DNA from: an uncultured Gemmatimonadales bacterium
Lineage (GTDB): Bacteria; Gemmatimonadota; Gemmatimonadetes; Longimicrobiales; Gaopeijiaceae
Direction of reading: 5' to 3'
DNA length: 55,510 nucleotides
Assembly: GCA_937919655.1 (NCBI GenBank)
Contig: CALFPJ010000053.1
Span: 1-55,510, forward strand
The position numbers and the translations under genes were made by a program. A model generated the notes under the pieces. The model did no database searches. It saw nothing but the letters and a program-made list of their open reading frames with translations, and had not been told where the DNA came from. Below are positions 26,850-36,243 of the stretch, piece after piece (the stretch's first letter is position 1; the number at the start of each line of letters is the position of its first letter).

Positions 26850-29510
26850 ATGAAGGGTCACCGATCCATGCCACATCGGTTCAAATCGTTCGGGTTATGC
26901 CTATTGGCGCTGGGCGCCCATGCGTGCGCGCCTGACGCTTCTAATGTGCCCCTGCCGGCCGACGTGATCGGCTTCGCTCCGGGCGAGGATTTCAAGCTGT
27001 CCAATTACGGGCCGATCGCGGAGTACTTCGAAGCCCTCGCGGCATCCACGGATCGCATGGTGCTTGAGCAGATCGGCGAGAGTACGCTCGGTGAGCCGCT
27101 TTACCTTGCGGCGATTTCGACGCCAGAAAATCTCGCGCTCCTGGACCGTTACAAGGAGATCACGCGCACGCTCGCGAACGCCCGTGATCCAAATGGCGGG
27201 TACGGTACGATTCTGTCCGAAGAGGACGCTCGAGCCTTGGCCCAGGAAGGGAAGGCGATCGTCTGGATCGATGGCGGTCTGCATGCTACCGAAGTAGCGC
27301 ACGGTCAGGTGATGCCGGAGATGGCGCACCATTTCGTGACGGATGAGTCTGCCGAGACGCAGAACATCCGTGAGAACACGATCCTGCTCCTTATGGCCAA
27401 CATGAACCCGGACGGCCTCAACATCGTCGCTGACTGGTACATGTCGAACGTGGGCGGTGAGTTCGAGATGGCGTCGGTGCCGGAGCTTTACCATCACTAC
27501 ATCGGTCACGACAACAACCGTGACTGGTACATGCTGACGCAGATCGAGACCCAAGCCGTGACGCGTCAGCTTTATCACAACTGGTTCCCTCAGATCGTGT
27601 ATAACCAGCACCAGAGCGGACCGTTCCCGGGCCGTATCTGGATGCCTCCCTTCGCGGACCCGGTCAGTCCGAACCTCGATCCACTGCTGGTGAGTTCGCT
27701 CAACCAGATGGGCCACTCGATGCGGAAGCGCTTCGACTTCGAGAACAAGCCCGGCGTGAGCAGTGGCATCGTGTACGACCTCTGGTGGAACGGATCCATG
27801 CGGGGCGGCCCCGACTACCACAACATGCTGGGCTTTCTCACGGAGACGGCGGGGGCGGGCTACGCGACACCGAGGTGTTACGACGAGATCCCCGAGACGT
27901 TTGGCGCGCGCGGGCTTGATATGCCGACGAAGACCCCGTCGACCAGCTACAACAACCCGTGGCTCGGTGGCTGTTGGCATCTTCGCGACGCCATGGACTA
28001 CATGATGACGGCGGCCAAGGCGGTCGCATCGACAGGTGCGACGCTCAAGGAAGAATACCTGTTCAACCACTACTGGATGGGCAGACGGCAGATTGAACGA
28101 GGCATGGCGGCAGAGGGAGGGGCCTTCGCCTATGTCCTGGACCCCAAGGCATCTCACGACGCCAGTACCGTGGTCGAGTTCATGGATCTGATGTCGCAGT
28201 CAGGCATCGACTTTGTGCGGGCGAGTGAGACGTTCACGGCCGGCGGCCAATCGTTCCCTGCGGGGTCCTATGTGATCCCGCCGCAGGCGTTTCGGCCCTA
28301 TGTCGTGGACCTCATGGAGGCGAAGGACTTTCCGGACCGCCGGCAGTTCCCGGGTGGACCGCCGATCCCCCCGTATGACATGACGGGCTATGAGCTCCGT
28401 TTTCAAATGGGTCTTGAGGTGGTGAACGTTGACGAGCCGTTTGACATGCCGGCCGGGAGTTGGGGCGAGGTCGATTGGGCGATTGGTGAGGCGGAGGGTG
28501 ACGGCGCGGCGGGGTATCTCGTTCACGGAAATTCGAACTGGGTGTACCGCGGCCTTCAATCGTACGCCGCCGACGGTGGCCCGCTCTTCCGGAGCACGCG
28601 CGCCATCCAGACTGCGGGTGGATATGTGGCCGCGGGCGCCTTCTGGCTTCCCGGATTGAGCGCAGATGCCGCTCGTGAACTCACGAGCGACCATGGTCTC
28701 ACCGTTACGGGGATGGACGCGCCACCCCCTGAGGACGCCCTGGCCGCAGCCACCGCGCCGCGCGTCGCGATCTATCGTTCGTGGTCCGCGCCCATGCCGG
28801 AAGGGTGGACGCGCTGGGTCCTCGACCAATACGGCATTTCCTGGACGAACCTGCACGACTCCGACATTCGAGCCGGAGCGCTCTCTGACTTCGACGTCGT
28901 GATCATTCCGGCCCAGGACGAATCTGCGATCCGCAACGGCAGGGCACCCGGTTCCATGCCGGAGCAGTATACCGGAGGCCTGGCCGCCGAAGGGGCCGCA
29001 GCACTGCGCTCGTTCGTGCGTGAGGGAGGACGAGTCGTCGCTTTCGATGAGGCGGTCGACTATGCCATCAGCACGTTTGACCTGCCATTTCGGAATCGGG
29101 TGCGCGGTGTGTCATCAAGCGACTTCTTTCTGCCGGGATCGATCATCCGCCTTCAAGTCGACACGAGCCATCCGCTTGGATACGGAATGGACACGGATGC
29201 CGTAACGCTGTTTGCGAGGAGTCAGGTGCTCGAACCCACCGGACGTCGTGCGGGCGTGTCCACACCGGTCTGCTACCCATCCACTGACTATTTGGTAAGT
29301 GGGTGGACGCTCGGTGGAGACGAGTATCTCGCGGGTCAGACCGCGACGGCCCAGATCACCGTCGGCGACGGGAGCGTCGTGCTGTTCGCGTTTACCCCGC
29401 ACTTCCGGGGGCAGCCGAGGAATACGTTTAAGCTGCTCTTTAATGCTCTGTGGGGAGCTACAACGGAGGTGGCGTCGGTCGGTGCGGACGTGGCCTGCGC
29501 GGCCGGGTAG
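26850..29510 (+). CDS. secreted M14-family metallopeptidase (large, paralogue 2)
   Basis: This encodes 886 residues with a lipoprotein-like leader (lipobox-like GAHAC near residue 26). The M14 domain spans roughly residues 45-400: WIDGGLHATEV near 143 gives the HxxE zinc ligands, followed by ANMNPDGLN, GHDNNRDWYM and YNQHQSGPF. The C-terminal third (RVAIYRSWSAPMPEGWTRW, then DFDVVIIPAQDES and REGGRVVAFDEA) resembles a class I amidotransferase-like fold. It shares this order with the paralogue at 12455 but lacks the polyglycine linkers. ATG 26850 is set by AGGAG with 8-base spacing; an ATG at 26868 is an alternative. Probably degrades peptides outside the inner membrane. Confidence 0.88.
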   Translation: MKGHRSMPHRFKSFGLCLLALGAHACAPDASNVPLPADVIGFAPGEDFKLSNYGPIAEYFEALAASTDRMVLEQIGESTLGEPLYLAAISTPENLALLDRYKEITRTLANARDPNGGYGTILSEEDARALAQEGKAIVWIDGGLHATEVAHGQVMPEMAHHFVTDESAETQNIRENTILLLMANMNPDGLNIVADWYMSNVGGEFEMASVPELYHHYIGHDNNRDWYMLTQIETQAVTRQLYHNWFPQIVYNQHQSGPFPGRIWMPPFADPVSPNLDPLLVSSLNQMGHSMRKRFDFENKPGVSSGIVYDLWWNGSMRGGPDYHNMLGFLTETAGAGYATPRCYDEIPETFGARGLDMPTKTPSTSYNNPWLGGCWHLRDAMDYMMTAAKAVASTGATLKEEYLFNHYWMGRRQIERGMAAEGGAFAYVLDPKASHDASTVVEFMDLMSQSGIDFVRASETFTAGGQSFPAGSYVIPPQAFRPYVVDLMEAKDFPDRRQFPGGPPIPPYDMTGYELRFQMGLEVVNVDEPFDMPAGSWGEVDWAIGEAEGDGAAGYLVHGNSNWVYRGLQSYAADGGPLFRSTRAIQTAGGYVAAGAFWLPGLSADAARELTSDHGLTVTGMDAPPPEDALAAATAPRVAIYRSWSAPMPEGWTRWVLDQYGISWTNLHDSDIRAGALSDFDVVIIPAQDESAIRNGRAPGSMPEQYTGGLAAEGAAALRSFVREGGRVVAFDEAVDYAISTFDLPFRNRVRGVSSSDFFLPGSIIRLQVDTSHPLGYGMDTDAVTLFARSQVLEPTGRRAGVSTPVCYPSTDYLVSGWTLGGDEYLAGQTATAQITVGDGSVVLFAFTPHFRGQPRNTFKLLFNALWGATTEVASVGADVACAAG

Positions 29511-29535
29511 GAGCTTCAGTGGATAGCCCCGCGCG

Positions 29536-30414
29536 CTACGAGGGGAGCCTCTCGGTCCCCCACCCCTTGTCGGTCCAAATCACGACGATCCCACATTCCC
29601 CGAGACGTATGTCGCGGAGCTTGCGCCGGGTACCCAGGGTATTCGCGAGAATCTGCTTTTCGTAGTCCTTGGGGACCTCCCACCAACCGCGGTAGACTTC
29701 GACGGCCACTAGGTCCTTGGGCTCAAGCTCCGCGAGCGGCGAAACACTCCAAGGGTTCCCGCCCGATTGGAAGAACGGGGCGGGCACCGGCGTTCGGTCG
29801 ACGATGTAGTTGAGGCAGCCAGCGCCGCGGAATGAGTGGATGTTTGGGAGTGGACCGTAGCCTCCGATTTCCCGCAGACCCCAGCCCCAGCTCATGAAGA
29901 GGTCATCCTCGACATGGCTGAAGATCTCCCCCACGTGCTGAGTGGGTCGGATGGAGTCGATCATCTCCGGGGTGAAGAAGATCCCGGCGCCCGTGGTTCG
30001 GCGCTGCTCGAACACCTCGCTGCCCACCACAGAGGGGATCCCGAGGTAGATGGGTTCAAGGACGATCGCCTGCGGGGTGACGTAGAAGATCAGAGCAACG
30101 GTATCCGTCTCAACGCCAGAGACATTGAAGCTCTGACTCGAGACTTCGCCGTAGGCCAGATGTTGTGCTCGGATGAAGTATGCGCCGAAGCTCGCGACCG
30201 TGAAGGAGAAGGCTCCGGCCGCGTCGGTCAGCGTCGACGAGATGGGTGACCGGCCGCTGTCTAGGAGCGCGATCGTTGCGCCTTCGACACCTTCCAACGT
30301 GCCCTCGTCCACGAGAATGCCGGAGAGCGTTTGGGCGCTGAGGCGGTCGGCGCCGCCCATGCAGACGAGTAGGGCCGCGACGATCGTGGAGGTGGGGACG
30401 TGGGGTCGGAGCAT
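29536..30414 (-). CDS. exported carboxypeptidase-regulatory-like / TonB plug-like protein
   Basis: This encodes 292 residues. A signal peptide (about 1-28, ending RLSAQ) is followed by a carboxypeptidase-regulatory-like (CarboxypepD_reg) beta-sandwich (TLSGILVDEGTLEGVEGATI, then LTDAAGAFSFTV and YFIRAQHLAY). The rest resembles a TonB receptor plug segment (IYLGIPSVVGSEVFEQR, then SFRGAGCLNYIVDRTPVP and VAVEVYRG). There is no beta-barrel, so it is not a transporter on its own. Short proteins of this layout are common in Gemmatimonadota with unknown role. ATG 30414 starts the signal; the frame is open to 30510. Confidence 0.75.
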   Translation of the reverse strand: MLRPHVPTSTIVAALLVCMGGADRLSAQTLSGILVDEGTLEGVEGATIALLDSGRSPISSTLTDAAGAFSFTVASFGAYFIRAQHLAYGEVSSQSFNVSGVETDTVALIFYVTPQAIVLEPIYLGIPSVVGSEVFEQRRTTGAGIFFTPEMIDSIRPTQHVGEIFSHVEDDLFMSWGWGLREIGGYGPLPNIHSFRGAGCLNYIVDRTPVPAPFFQSGGNPWSVSPLAELEPKDLVAVEVYRGWWEVPKDYEKQILANTLGTRRKLRDIRLGECGIVVIWTDKGWGTERLPS

Positions 30415-30541
30415 GCCTTGGGTACCGCTACGGCCGGAAGGGCGTTCCTCGGGACTTCCTCGGGCAAGGCATGCACCCGAGCGCCAGGCCTGCTGCTTGA
30501 GCTCCTCCATGCCCGCCAGATCCTCGGTTCGCTCGCCCGCT

Positions 30542-30976
30542 CTAGCGCACCATTGGATTGTGTACCGTTAAGTCCCGAAATCGAGTGAAGTCACGGTCGG
30601 CGGTCCAGAGTTCGCGGACGCCGTGGTAAAGGCAGAGTGCCGCGATTCGCGCGTCGTGGATCTTCCCGCCTGCCACCTTGGACGCCTTGAGCACCTGAAC
30701 CAGTCGATCTGAATAGCCAGGGCCCTCGGCAAGCAGGGTTAGGGTCGGGGATTCCATCCACGCTTGAACTTGGTCGAGCGCGGTTTCGGTGTTGGTGGCA
30801 GGAGTGTAGATGCGAGCGTGCGTCACGACGGCGAGGAACTCGTGGACACAAGGCCAGGGGATGGCCCAAGGAGTTCGCCCCTCCGCGAGGGACTTAAGGG
30901 CGCTCGCGGCTTCCCCATGCCATTCTGAATCCCGCCGATGTGCATAGACGAGGATGTTCGTGTCGACCGCGATCAT
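30542..30976 (-). CDS. vapC: VapC-type PIN-domain ribonuclease toxin
   Basis: This encodes 144 residues of a PIN-domain toxin. The acidic metal-binding residues are all visible: Asp in MIAVDTNILVY (residue 5), Glu in CVHEFL near 46, Asp in KIHDARIAAL near 108 and Asp in TADRDFTRF near 126. VapC toxins cut RNA, often tRNA or rRNA, when the antitoxin is lost. The ATG overlaps the antitoxin stop (ATGA), the usual vapBC coupling. It looks complete and functional. Confidence 0.9.
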   Translation of the reverse strand: MIAVDTNILVYAHRRDSEWHGEAASALKSLAEGRTPWAIPWPCVHEFLAVVTHARIYTPATNTETALDQVQAWMESPTLTLLAEGPGYSDRLVQVLKASKVAGGKIHDARIAALCLYHGVRELWTADRDFTRFRDLTVHNPMVR

Positions 30977-31218
30977 CCGCCGTGCTCTTCGTACGTCAAC
31001 TCGGCGATACGCTCCCAGCCTCCTTCGCGCACGTCTGGGCGAAGGCCCTTACCCCCAACGCTTGCGTCGCGCAGAGTGAACCCTCCGGTCGCACCCGAAT
31101 CGTCAAGGACGTTTCGTAGACCTTCTTCGACGAGCGCCCTCAGCGTCGTGCCGCGACCTCCCGCATATCGCTTGGCCGCTTCCAGGAGGGCATCGGAAAT
31201 CTCGATCGTGGTTTTCAT
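30973..31218 (-). CDS. vapB: VapB-type antitoxin (DUF2191-like)
   Basis: This encodes 81 residues. The ribbon-helix-helix DNA-binding part MKTTIEISDALLEAAKRYA begins at the start, followed by GTTLRALVEEGLR. The C-terminal tail with GWERIAELTYEEHGG would wrap the toxin. ATG 31218 is preferred; an in-frame ATG at 31230 adds MGTH and falls inside the first operator-like repeat. It is coupled to the toxin by a 4-base overlap. It probably represses its own operon through the repeats just upstream. Confidence 0.88.
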   Translation of the reverse strand: MKTTIEISDALLEAAKRYAGGRGTTLRALVEEGLRNVLDDSGATGGFTLRDASVGGKGLRPDVREGGWERIAELTYEEHGG

Positions 31219-31223
31219 GTGGG

Positions 31224-31254
31224 TACCCATATTCAATGACCTGTATACCCATAT
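31224..31254 (-). promoter_or_regulatory. paired direct repeats, likely VapB operator
   Basis: TACCCATAT occurs at 31224-31232 (the last bases read ATATT) and at 31246-31254, spaced 22 bases, about two helical turns. They lie directly before the antitoxin start in an AT-rich island that also contains TATAC, so a promoter overlaps them. Ribbon-helix-helix antitoxins commonly bind such repeats. Confidence 0.5.
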
Positions 31255-31366
31255 GAAGATGAAGTCGCCGGTCGAGCTTGGCAATGCGTCGAGCGACGCG
31301 TTCAAGAATCTTCCATCGAGCTGGGTGGGGAAATGGCGCATCAGGGCGCGCACGCCGGCATCCCCG

Positions 31367-33238
31367 CTACCGCACCACCCGCACCGGCAGCACGATCTTC
31401 GACTGCCTACCCGCCTCGTGGAAGACCGTGTTGTCTGCCGGAACCGTCCGGCGACTGCTCGCCAACGGTTCACCCGTGTTGGGGTTCACGTCCCAACGGG
31501 GAAAGTTGCTGCTCGACACATCGAGTCGAATACGATGGCCCGCCTTGAAGACATTCGCGGTCGGGAACAGCTCCAGCGTCACCTCATAGACCTCCCCGGG
31601 CACGATCAGGTCGCGCGTGGGCCGGCCATTCCGGTAGCTCATGCGCACCACCCCGTCCGTAATGTTCATGTCGTATCCGGACGGGAAGTCGGCGCTGGGC
31701 GGATACACATCGACGAGCTTGGCGGTGAAGTCTGTGTCGACGGCGGTCGAGGACACGACGAGCGTCACGGTCACCGGCCCAATGACCTCGGTCGTCTCCG
31801 CGAGTGGCTCGGTCTGGAAGACCACCACGTCGTCGCGCGAGCGAAGCGGCAGGTAAGGCGCACGACTCCCCACGAAGTCCGGGCGCTCGCGCTGATCGAA
31901 GGCGCCGTCCTTTACGCGGGCGGACACGTTGCCACCCAAGGTGGGAACGGGATGGGTCGGGTCATACGTGAAGGTCGTAGAGGATGTGCGCTCGACGGGA
32001 GCCTCCTGCACCAGCGACCCGTCGGCCCGTAAGTAATACGCAGTCGGGGTGGCGTCGGGAAGCGGCCAGGCATCGGCTTCCGTCCAATAGCCACCGTGCA
32101 TGAGGCGGCCTTCCGCGTTCTTAGAGCCATCGCCGGTGCCCATGACAAAGATGCGCACGGGCTTCTCAGGGATTCCCGTTGCGCGCGTACCGTCCAGGAT
32201 GTGCCGGAACCAATCTGCCTGGTAGGCAGTGCCGAAGCCGGCGATCCCCGCGTTGGGGCCGAAGTCGACGTCACCAGCGTAGGTGCGGGCGTTTCCGCTG
32301 TGGGTCCACGGTCCGATGATCATCCACTTGGGCGTGCTCTGGCGGGCCGACAGCTCCACGTAGTTCTGGATCGTGCCGCGGAGGAAGATGTCGTACCAGC
32401 CTCCGATATGGACCATGGGGACGTCGCCCGTCTGGTCGTAGTACTCCTCCCAGTTGATCCCCATCTCTTTCCAGAAATCGTCGTAGTCGGCATGGCGGGC
32501 CTCGTCGAGGATGTACTTCTCAAAATTCGGCGCGATGGAGAGTGGGCTCAGCCCCTCCCGAAACGGCCAGGCCGCGTACCAGTCGTCGATGGTCTCTCGC
32601 TCGAAGTGCGCTTGCACGACGGGATCCGTGGACTCGATCGGGATCTGCCGGAAGGCCCATGTCAGCTCGCGGCCCAACTCGAAGGCGCCGCCCTGCCGGA
32701 CCGCATGGTCCCACGCGTTAGACATACCACCCATGTTGATCACGAGACCTGTCAGGCTCGGCGGCGCGAGTTTGGCGGCGTCCGCCTGGGAGTGAGCGGC
32801 GTACGAGGTGCCCCACATCAGTACGCGCCCATCCACGTAAGGGAGGCGTGCGAGGTGCTCCACGGTCTCGTAACCGTCGGGCGCGTCCAGGGGATCGTAC
32901 TTGATGAATCCGCCTCCTGAATCGTAGCGACCGCGCATGTCCTGGACCGCCACGACGAAGCCGTGGGACGCCAGGTAAAGCGTGGCCTCGTTGAAGCGCT
33001 CGGTCTCCTTGCCGTAGGGCGTGCGTTGGAGCACGAGCGGAAGGCGGCCCGCGAGCGGGGCACCGTTCACAGCCGGGCGATAGATGTCCGTGGCCAGTTG
33101 GATGCCGTCCCTGGCCGTCACCATGACGTCGCGCTCGACAACTACGTCGCGGCCGAGCGTCTGGGCCGACAGCGGCGGGGGGGCGTACAGCGTGGCCACG
33201 AGAGCCAGCGATGTCAGGATTTCGAAATACCGGGTCAC
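31367..33238 (-). CDS. exported CocE/NonD-family hydrolase (X-Pro dipeptidyl-peptidase S15-like)
   Basis: This encodes 623 residues with a signal peptide (ending PLSAQ near 26). The S15/CocE alpha/beta-hydrolase core runs from about residue 35 to 370: RTPYGKE, VQDMRGRYDSGG, the nucleophile elbow MWGTSYAAHSQ near 145 (Ser), Asp in the GGWYDIF region, and GPWTHSG (His) near 305. The C-terminal jelly-roll domain contains FKAGHRIRLDVSSSNFPRWD. Relatives cleave acyl esters, beta-lactam-type amides or X-Pro peptides. The GTG start at 33238 has GGAGG six bases upstream. A paralogous enzyme lies at 37388. Confidence 0.9.
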   Translation of the reverse strand: MTRYFEILTSLALVATLYAPPPLSAQTLGRDVVVERDVMVTARDGIQLATDIYRPAVNGAPLAGRLPLVLQRTPYGKETERFNEATLYLASHGFVVAVQDMRGRYDSGGGFIKYDPLDAPDGYETVEHLARLPYVDGRVLMWGTSYAAHSQADAAKLAPPSLTGLVINMGGMSNAWDHAVRQGGAFELGRELTWAFRQIPIESTDPVVQAHFERETIDDWYAAWPFREGLSPLSIAPNFEKYILDEARHADYDDFWKEMGINWEEYYDQTGDVPMVHIGGWYDIFLRGTIQNYVELSARQSTPKWMIIGPWTHSGNARTYAGDVDFGPNAGIAGFGTAYQADWFRHILDGTRATGIPEKPVRIFVMGTGDGSKNAEGRLMHGGYWTEADAWPLPDATPTAYYLRADGSLVQEAPVERTSSTTFTYDPTHPVPTLGGNVSARVKDGAFDQRERPDFVGSRAPYLPLRSRDDVVVFQTEPLAETTEVIGPVTVTLVVSSTAVDTDFTAKLVDVYPPSADFPSGYDMNITDGVVRMSYRNGRPTRDLIVPGEVYEVTLELFPTANVFKAGHRIRLDVSSSNFPRWDVNPNTGEPLASSRRTVPADNTVFHEAGRQSKIVLPVRVVR

Positions 33239-33405
33239 ATGTTCCTCCGAGGTGAGGCGCTCAAGGGACGCTGCGGCGGGAGGAGCGTCAAGACGCCTGG
33301 CTCCGAGTGAGGCTCAGCTACGCGGAACGCGGCCGCCGAGTTGAGCCATTGTAGTCGGCATCGGACGGGCGAGCACTGGTGTGGCCAACGGTGGGCGGCC
33401 CGCGG

Positions 33406-34593
33406 CTAACGGAACCTCGCGCTGAAGATTGTCACGCCCAGACCTGTCGTTTGCACCGGCCCCCGAGGTCCCTTCCGCTCCAGCATGACGGGATACGGGA
33501 TGGGCGTCCCCACACTCCAGTGACCGTCGTCGACATGGATGAGGCCGGTCCCGAGCGCCGCAGAGTCGTCGGCTCCCTCGCGTCCCTCATCGTAGTTCCG
33601 CGTGGAGCCGATTCCGACGCCGAGCCCGATGATGCTGGTGAGCAGGGGAATACCGATGGCCACCTTTTCATCGTCGGGTTGGATCAGTAGGTCGATTCCG
33701 GCCCCACCCAGGCCACCGATCACGCCCGCGATGCTCACGATCCGGGCACGGCTGCGGCTGACGTTCCACCCAGGCGCGAGAAGGGCGGTGCTCACCAGCC
33801 CGGCGTCGCCTCCGATGAGGGTTGCCGCCAGGAGATTGTCCCCCTCCAGGTCGGTCAACACACCACCCGCTACACCGAACCACGTGCCCCACAGTGCACC
33901 GAAGTTCACCGCTGTCGCTACGCCCGGTGATACCGGCCGGTTCGCGATGGCGTAGCCTGCAGCCATTCCCGCGAGGCCTCCGACAATACTGGCCGTGAAG
34001 TTCTCTTCGGTGTTGTTTTCGTTCGGATAGCAGTACTCCTCAGCCGGATCCCCGAAGCCAGGCTGACATTGCTCCGAGACACCCAGATCGAACACCTCCC
34101 GCCAACCTACGGCCTGCCAGATCCCCCAAGTCCCGCCTCCGGTGATGGCGTGCGCCTGCCCTTCGGTGAGGTCCTTGCTGTTTGCCAGCGCGCGGCCGCC
34201 GAAGAAGCCTGCCGGCCCCCCCAGCAGAAGCCCTAGTCCGTAGGGCTCACTGCCGTCGGCACTGAGTGCTCCGGGAATGGCCACGCCCAGATACAAGCCG
34301 TACATGGTCGTCCACACCTGCAACTCCATGCGCCCGCTGCCGCGGGTGCCCTGTGATCGGATCGCGAAGAGGCGCTCGTCCGCCGTGTTGCGGGCAGGGG
34401 TGCCCGGGAAATGCTCAATGATGTAGCGGTACAGGGCCCGGGCGACGTCTGGATCGCCCTCCGCCTCGAATGTCTCGGCCGCCTGAAGGAGAACTGCCGC
34501 CGAGTCGGCAGCGGTGACCTGGGCCGCGACGGGGGTCTGCCCGAACGACAGTGCCAGGATCAGCGAGATGCAGACGAGAAGAGTGTGTCTCAC
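33406..34593 (-). CDS. exported TPR/Gly-rich hydrophobic protein of unknown function
   Basis: This encodes 395 residues. The leader VRHTLLVCISLILALS is cleaved near VAAQV, then an outer-membrane-lipoprotein-like TPR segment (FEAEGDPDVARALYRYIIEHF) at about 35-65. The remainder alternates glycine-rich hydrophobic stretches (LGLLLGGPAGFFGGRAL, SIVGGLAGMAAGYAIA, GVIGGLGGAGIDLLI), resembling glycine-zipper membrane segments, and ends in an Arg-rich tail. I do not recognise the family. The GTG at 34593 is chosen to start the signal; an upstream ATG at 34623 would precede it. There is no clear ribosome site. Confidence 0.6.
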   Translation of the reverse strand: MRHTLLVCISLILALSFGQTPVAAQVTAADSAAVLLQAAETFEAEGDPDVARALYRYIIEHFPGTPARNTADERLFAIRSQGTRGSGRMELQVWTTMYGLYLGVAIPGALSADGSEPYGLGLLLGGPAGFFGGRALANSKDLTEGQAHAITGGGTWGIWQAVGWREVFDLGVSEQCQPGFGDPAEEYCYPNENNTEENFTASIVGGLAGMAAGYAIANRPVSPGVATAVNFGALWGTWFGVAGGVLTDLEGDNLLAATLIGGDAGLVSTALLAPGWNVSRSRARIVSIAGVIGGLGGAGIDLLIQPDDEKVAIGIPLLTSIIGLGVGIGSTRNYDEGREGADDSAALGTGLIHVDDGHWSVGTPIPYPVMLERKGPRGPVQTTGLGVTIFSARFR

Positions 34594-34741
34594 AGTAGTA
34601 GCCTCACGACGGGGGAAGCACACTCAGAGGATACACTTGGGCGACCGGCGGGTTCGTCGGCATTGATGCACAGGGGGGCTGAGGCAGGGCATGTGGGACT
34701 CGGCGCTGGCGAACAGGATGGGGCACGCGCAGCTTGAGCGG

Positions 34742-35863
34742 ATGACGAACCAGTTGAAGCGCGCGAGGGTCGCAGCCGCGGTCCTTCTTTTTGTCGCGTG
34801 CGGCCCTGAGCCCGTTCAGGAGGCGTTGGAGCTGACCGCAGGCAACTTGCCAGAGTGGGAAGTGGACCCCACATGGCCGCCGACACTCCCCAACGACTGG
34901 ATCCTCGGAGACATCAGAGGACTCTTTGTGGACGAAAACGACCACCTGTGGGTCGTTCACATGCCGTCGAGCCTGACCCCTCAGGAGATCGGGGCCGCAC
35001 AGGATCCCCCGATCGCCGACTGTTGCCTGCCGGCACCGCCGGTGCTTGAGCTAGATCCCGAAGGCAACGTGATTCAGGCCTGGGGAGGTCCTGGTGAGGG
35101 GTATACCTGGTTCGACCAAGAACATGGGATCTACATCGATCACAACGGGTTTGTCTGGCTCGGGACGAGCAACGGATTCCATGTGATGAAGTTCACGCAG
35201 GCGGGCGAGCACGTGCTCACCATTGGTGAGCCGGGCGTGAACATGGGCAGCAACGATCCGACGCATCTGGGTGGCCCTGCGAATTTCTTCGTGGAGCCCA
35301 GCACCAACGAACTCTTCATCGCGGATGGGTACAGCAATCGACGCGTGGTGGTCTTCGATGCGGAGACCGGCGAGTACCGGCGGCATTGGGGTGCGTACGG
35401 TCAGGCGCCCGACGATGACTACAGCTACGAGTATCCGGTTGACCCGGACGACCCGCCTCAGCAGTACGCGACGGTCCACGGCATCGTTGGCAGCACAGAT
35501 GGCCTGGTCTACGTGTCCGACCGCCGCGGAAACCGCATTCAGGTCTTCCGACAGGACGGCGAGTATTTGATGGAGCGCTTCGTCCTTCCGGAGACCGGGG
35601 GCTCAGGGAGTGGATTCAGCCTGGGGCTATCGCGCGATCCCGAACAGCGCATCCTCTACTTGATTGATGGCACCAACCAACGCGTCTGGATGCTACGCCG
35701 GAGTGACCTGGAGATCCTCGGCAGGTTTGGGAGGCCCGGTCGCCAGGCGGGCGAGTTCATCAGGGCGCACATGGTTGTGCTCGACTCTCGGGGCTACCTC
35801 TACACGGGCGAAGCCGGCAACGGTAGGCGGATGCAGAGATTCAGGCTGAAGACCGACGAGTAG
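34742..35863 (+). CDS. NHL-repeat six-bladed propeller lipoprotein
   Basis: This encodes 373 residues. The signal VAAAVLLFVACGPEP has a lipobox-like LLFVAC with Cys near residue 16. The body has repeated NHL/6-bladed beta-propeller motifs, for example GIYIDHNGFVWLGT, NELFIADGYSNRRVVVF and LVYVSDRRGNRIQVF, ending with RGYLYTGEAGNGRRMQRF. Such proteins serve as extracytoplasmic binding or peptidyl-alpha-hydroxyglycine-lyase-like scaffolds. ATG 34742 is chosen because it starts the lipoprotein leader; the frame is open to 34691. Function cannot be narrowed. Confidence 0.8.
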   Translation: MTNQLKRARVAAAVLLFVACGPEPVQEALELTAGNLPEWEVDPTWPPTLPNDWILGDIRGLFVDENDHLWVVHMPSSLTPQEIGAAQDPPIADCCLPAPPVLELDPEGNVIQAWGGPGEGYTWFDQEHGIYIDHNGFVWLGTSNGFHVMKFTQAGEHVLTIGEPGVNMGSNDPTHLGGPANFFVEPSTNELFIADGYSNRRVVVFDAETGEYRRHWGAYGQAPDDDYSYEYPVDPDDPPQQYATVHGIVGSTDGLVYVSDRRGNRIQVFRQDGEYLMERFVLPETGGSGSGFSLGLSRDPEQRILYLIDGTNQRVWMLRRSDLEILGRFGRPGRQAGEFIRAHMVVLDSRGYLYTGEAGNGRRMQRFRLKTDE

Positions 35864-35986
35864 CCTGAACCGGCGTGGCGATCCGCTGGATTTCGGGGCT
35901 GTTCGTCACGCTCCGTGGTCGCCTGCGTTTTCGAGGCCGGAGCAAACCACTGGACGGGCGACGGTCGCCGCCGCCCGCCCAGCGGA

Positions 35987-36225
35987 TCAGCCCGTGGGTG
36001 CTACGTTCTGATTCATCCTGAACAAGTTGGTCGGGTCGAACTTGTTCTTGAGGTCGACCAGGCCTGCGTAGCTGACGCCATAGGCTGACTCGACCCGGTC
36101 CGACTCTTCTTCCGTCATGAAGTTCACGTAGGCTTCGCCCGTCGCGTGCGGCGCGAGTCGGTCGTAGATGCCCCGACACCAGTCGATGCATCGCGTGTCG
36201 TCCTCCGCGAGGGACCGTTCATGTC
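35987..36225 (-). pseudogene. C-terminal remnant of an FAD-linked (BBE-type) oxidase
   Basis: The minus-strand frame ending in TGA at 35987-35989 reads CIDWCRGIYDRLAP, EAYVNFM, and LKNKFDPTNLFRMNQNV. This is the C-terminal berberine-bridge-enzyme-like segment of FAD-binding PCMH-type oxidases (normally YVNxM then Y..L..LK.KYDPxNLFrxNqN). The FAD-binding N-terminal 350 or more residues are missing. The recognisable part stops near 36220, where plus-strand Fic-like coding begins. It is a clear truncated gene. Confidence 0.75.
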
Positions 36226-36243
36226 CGCGACGGTCTACGCCTG

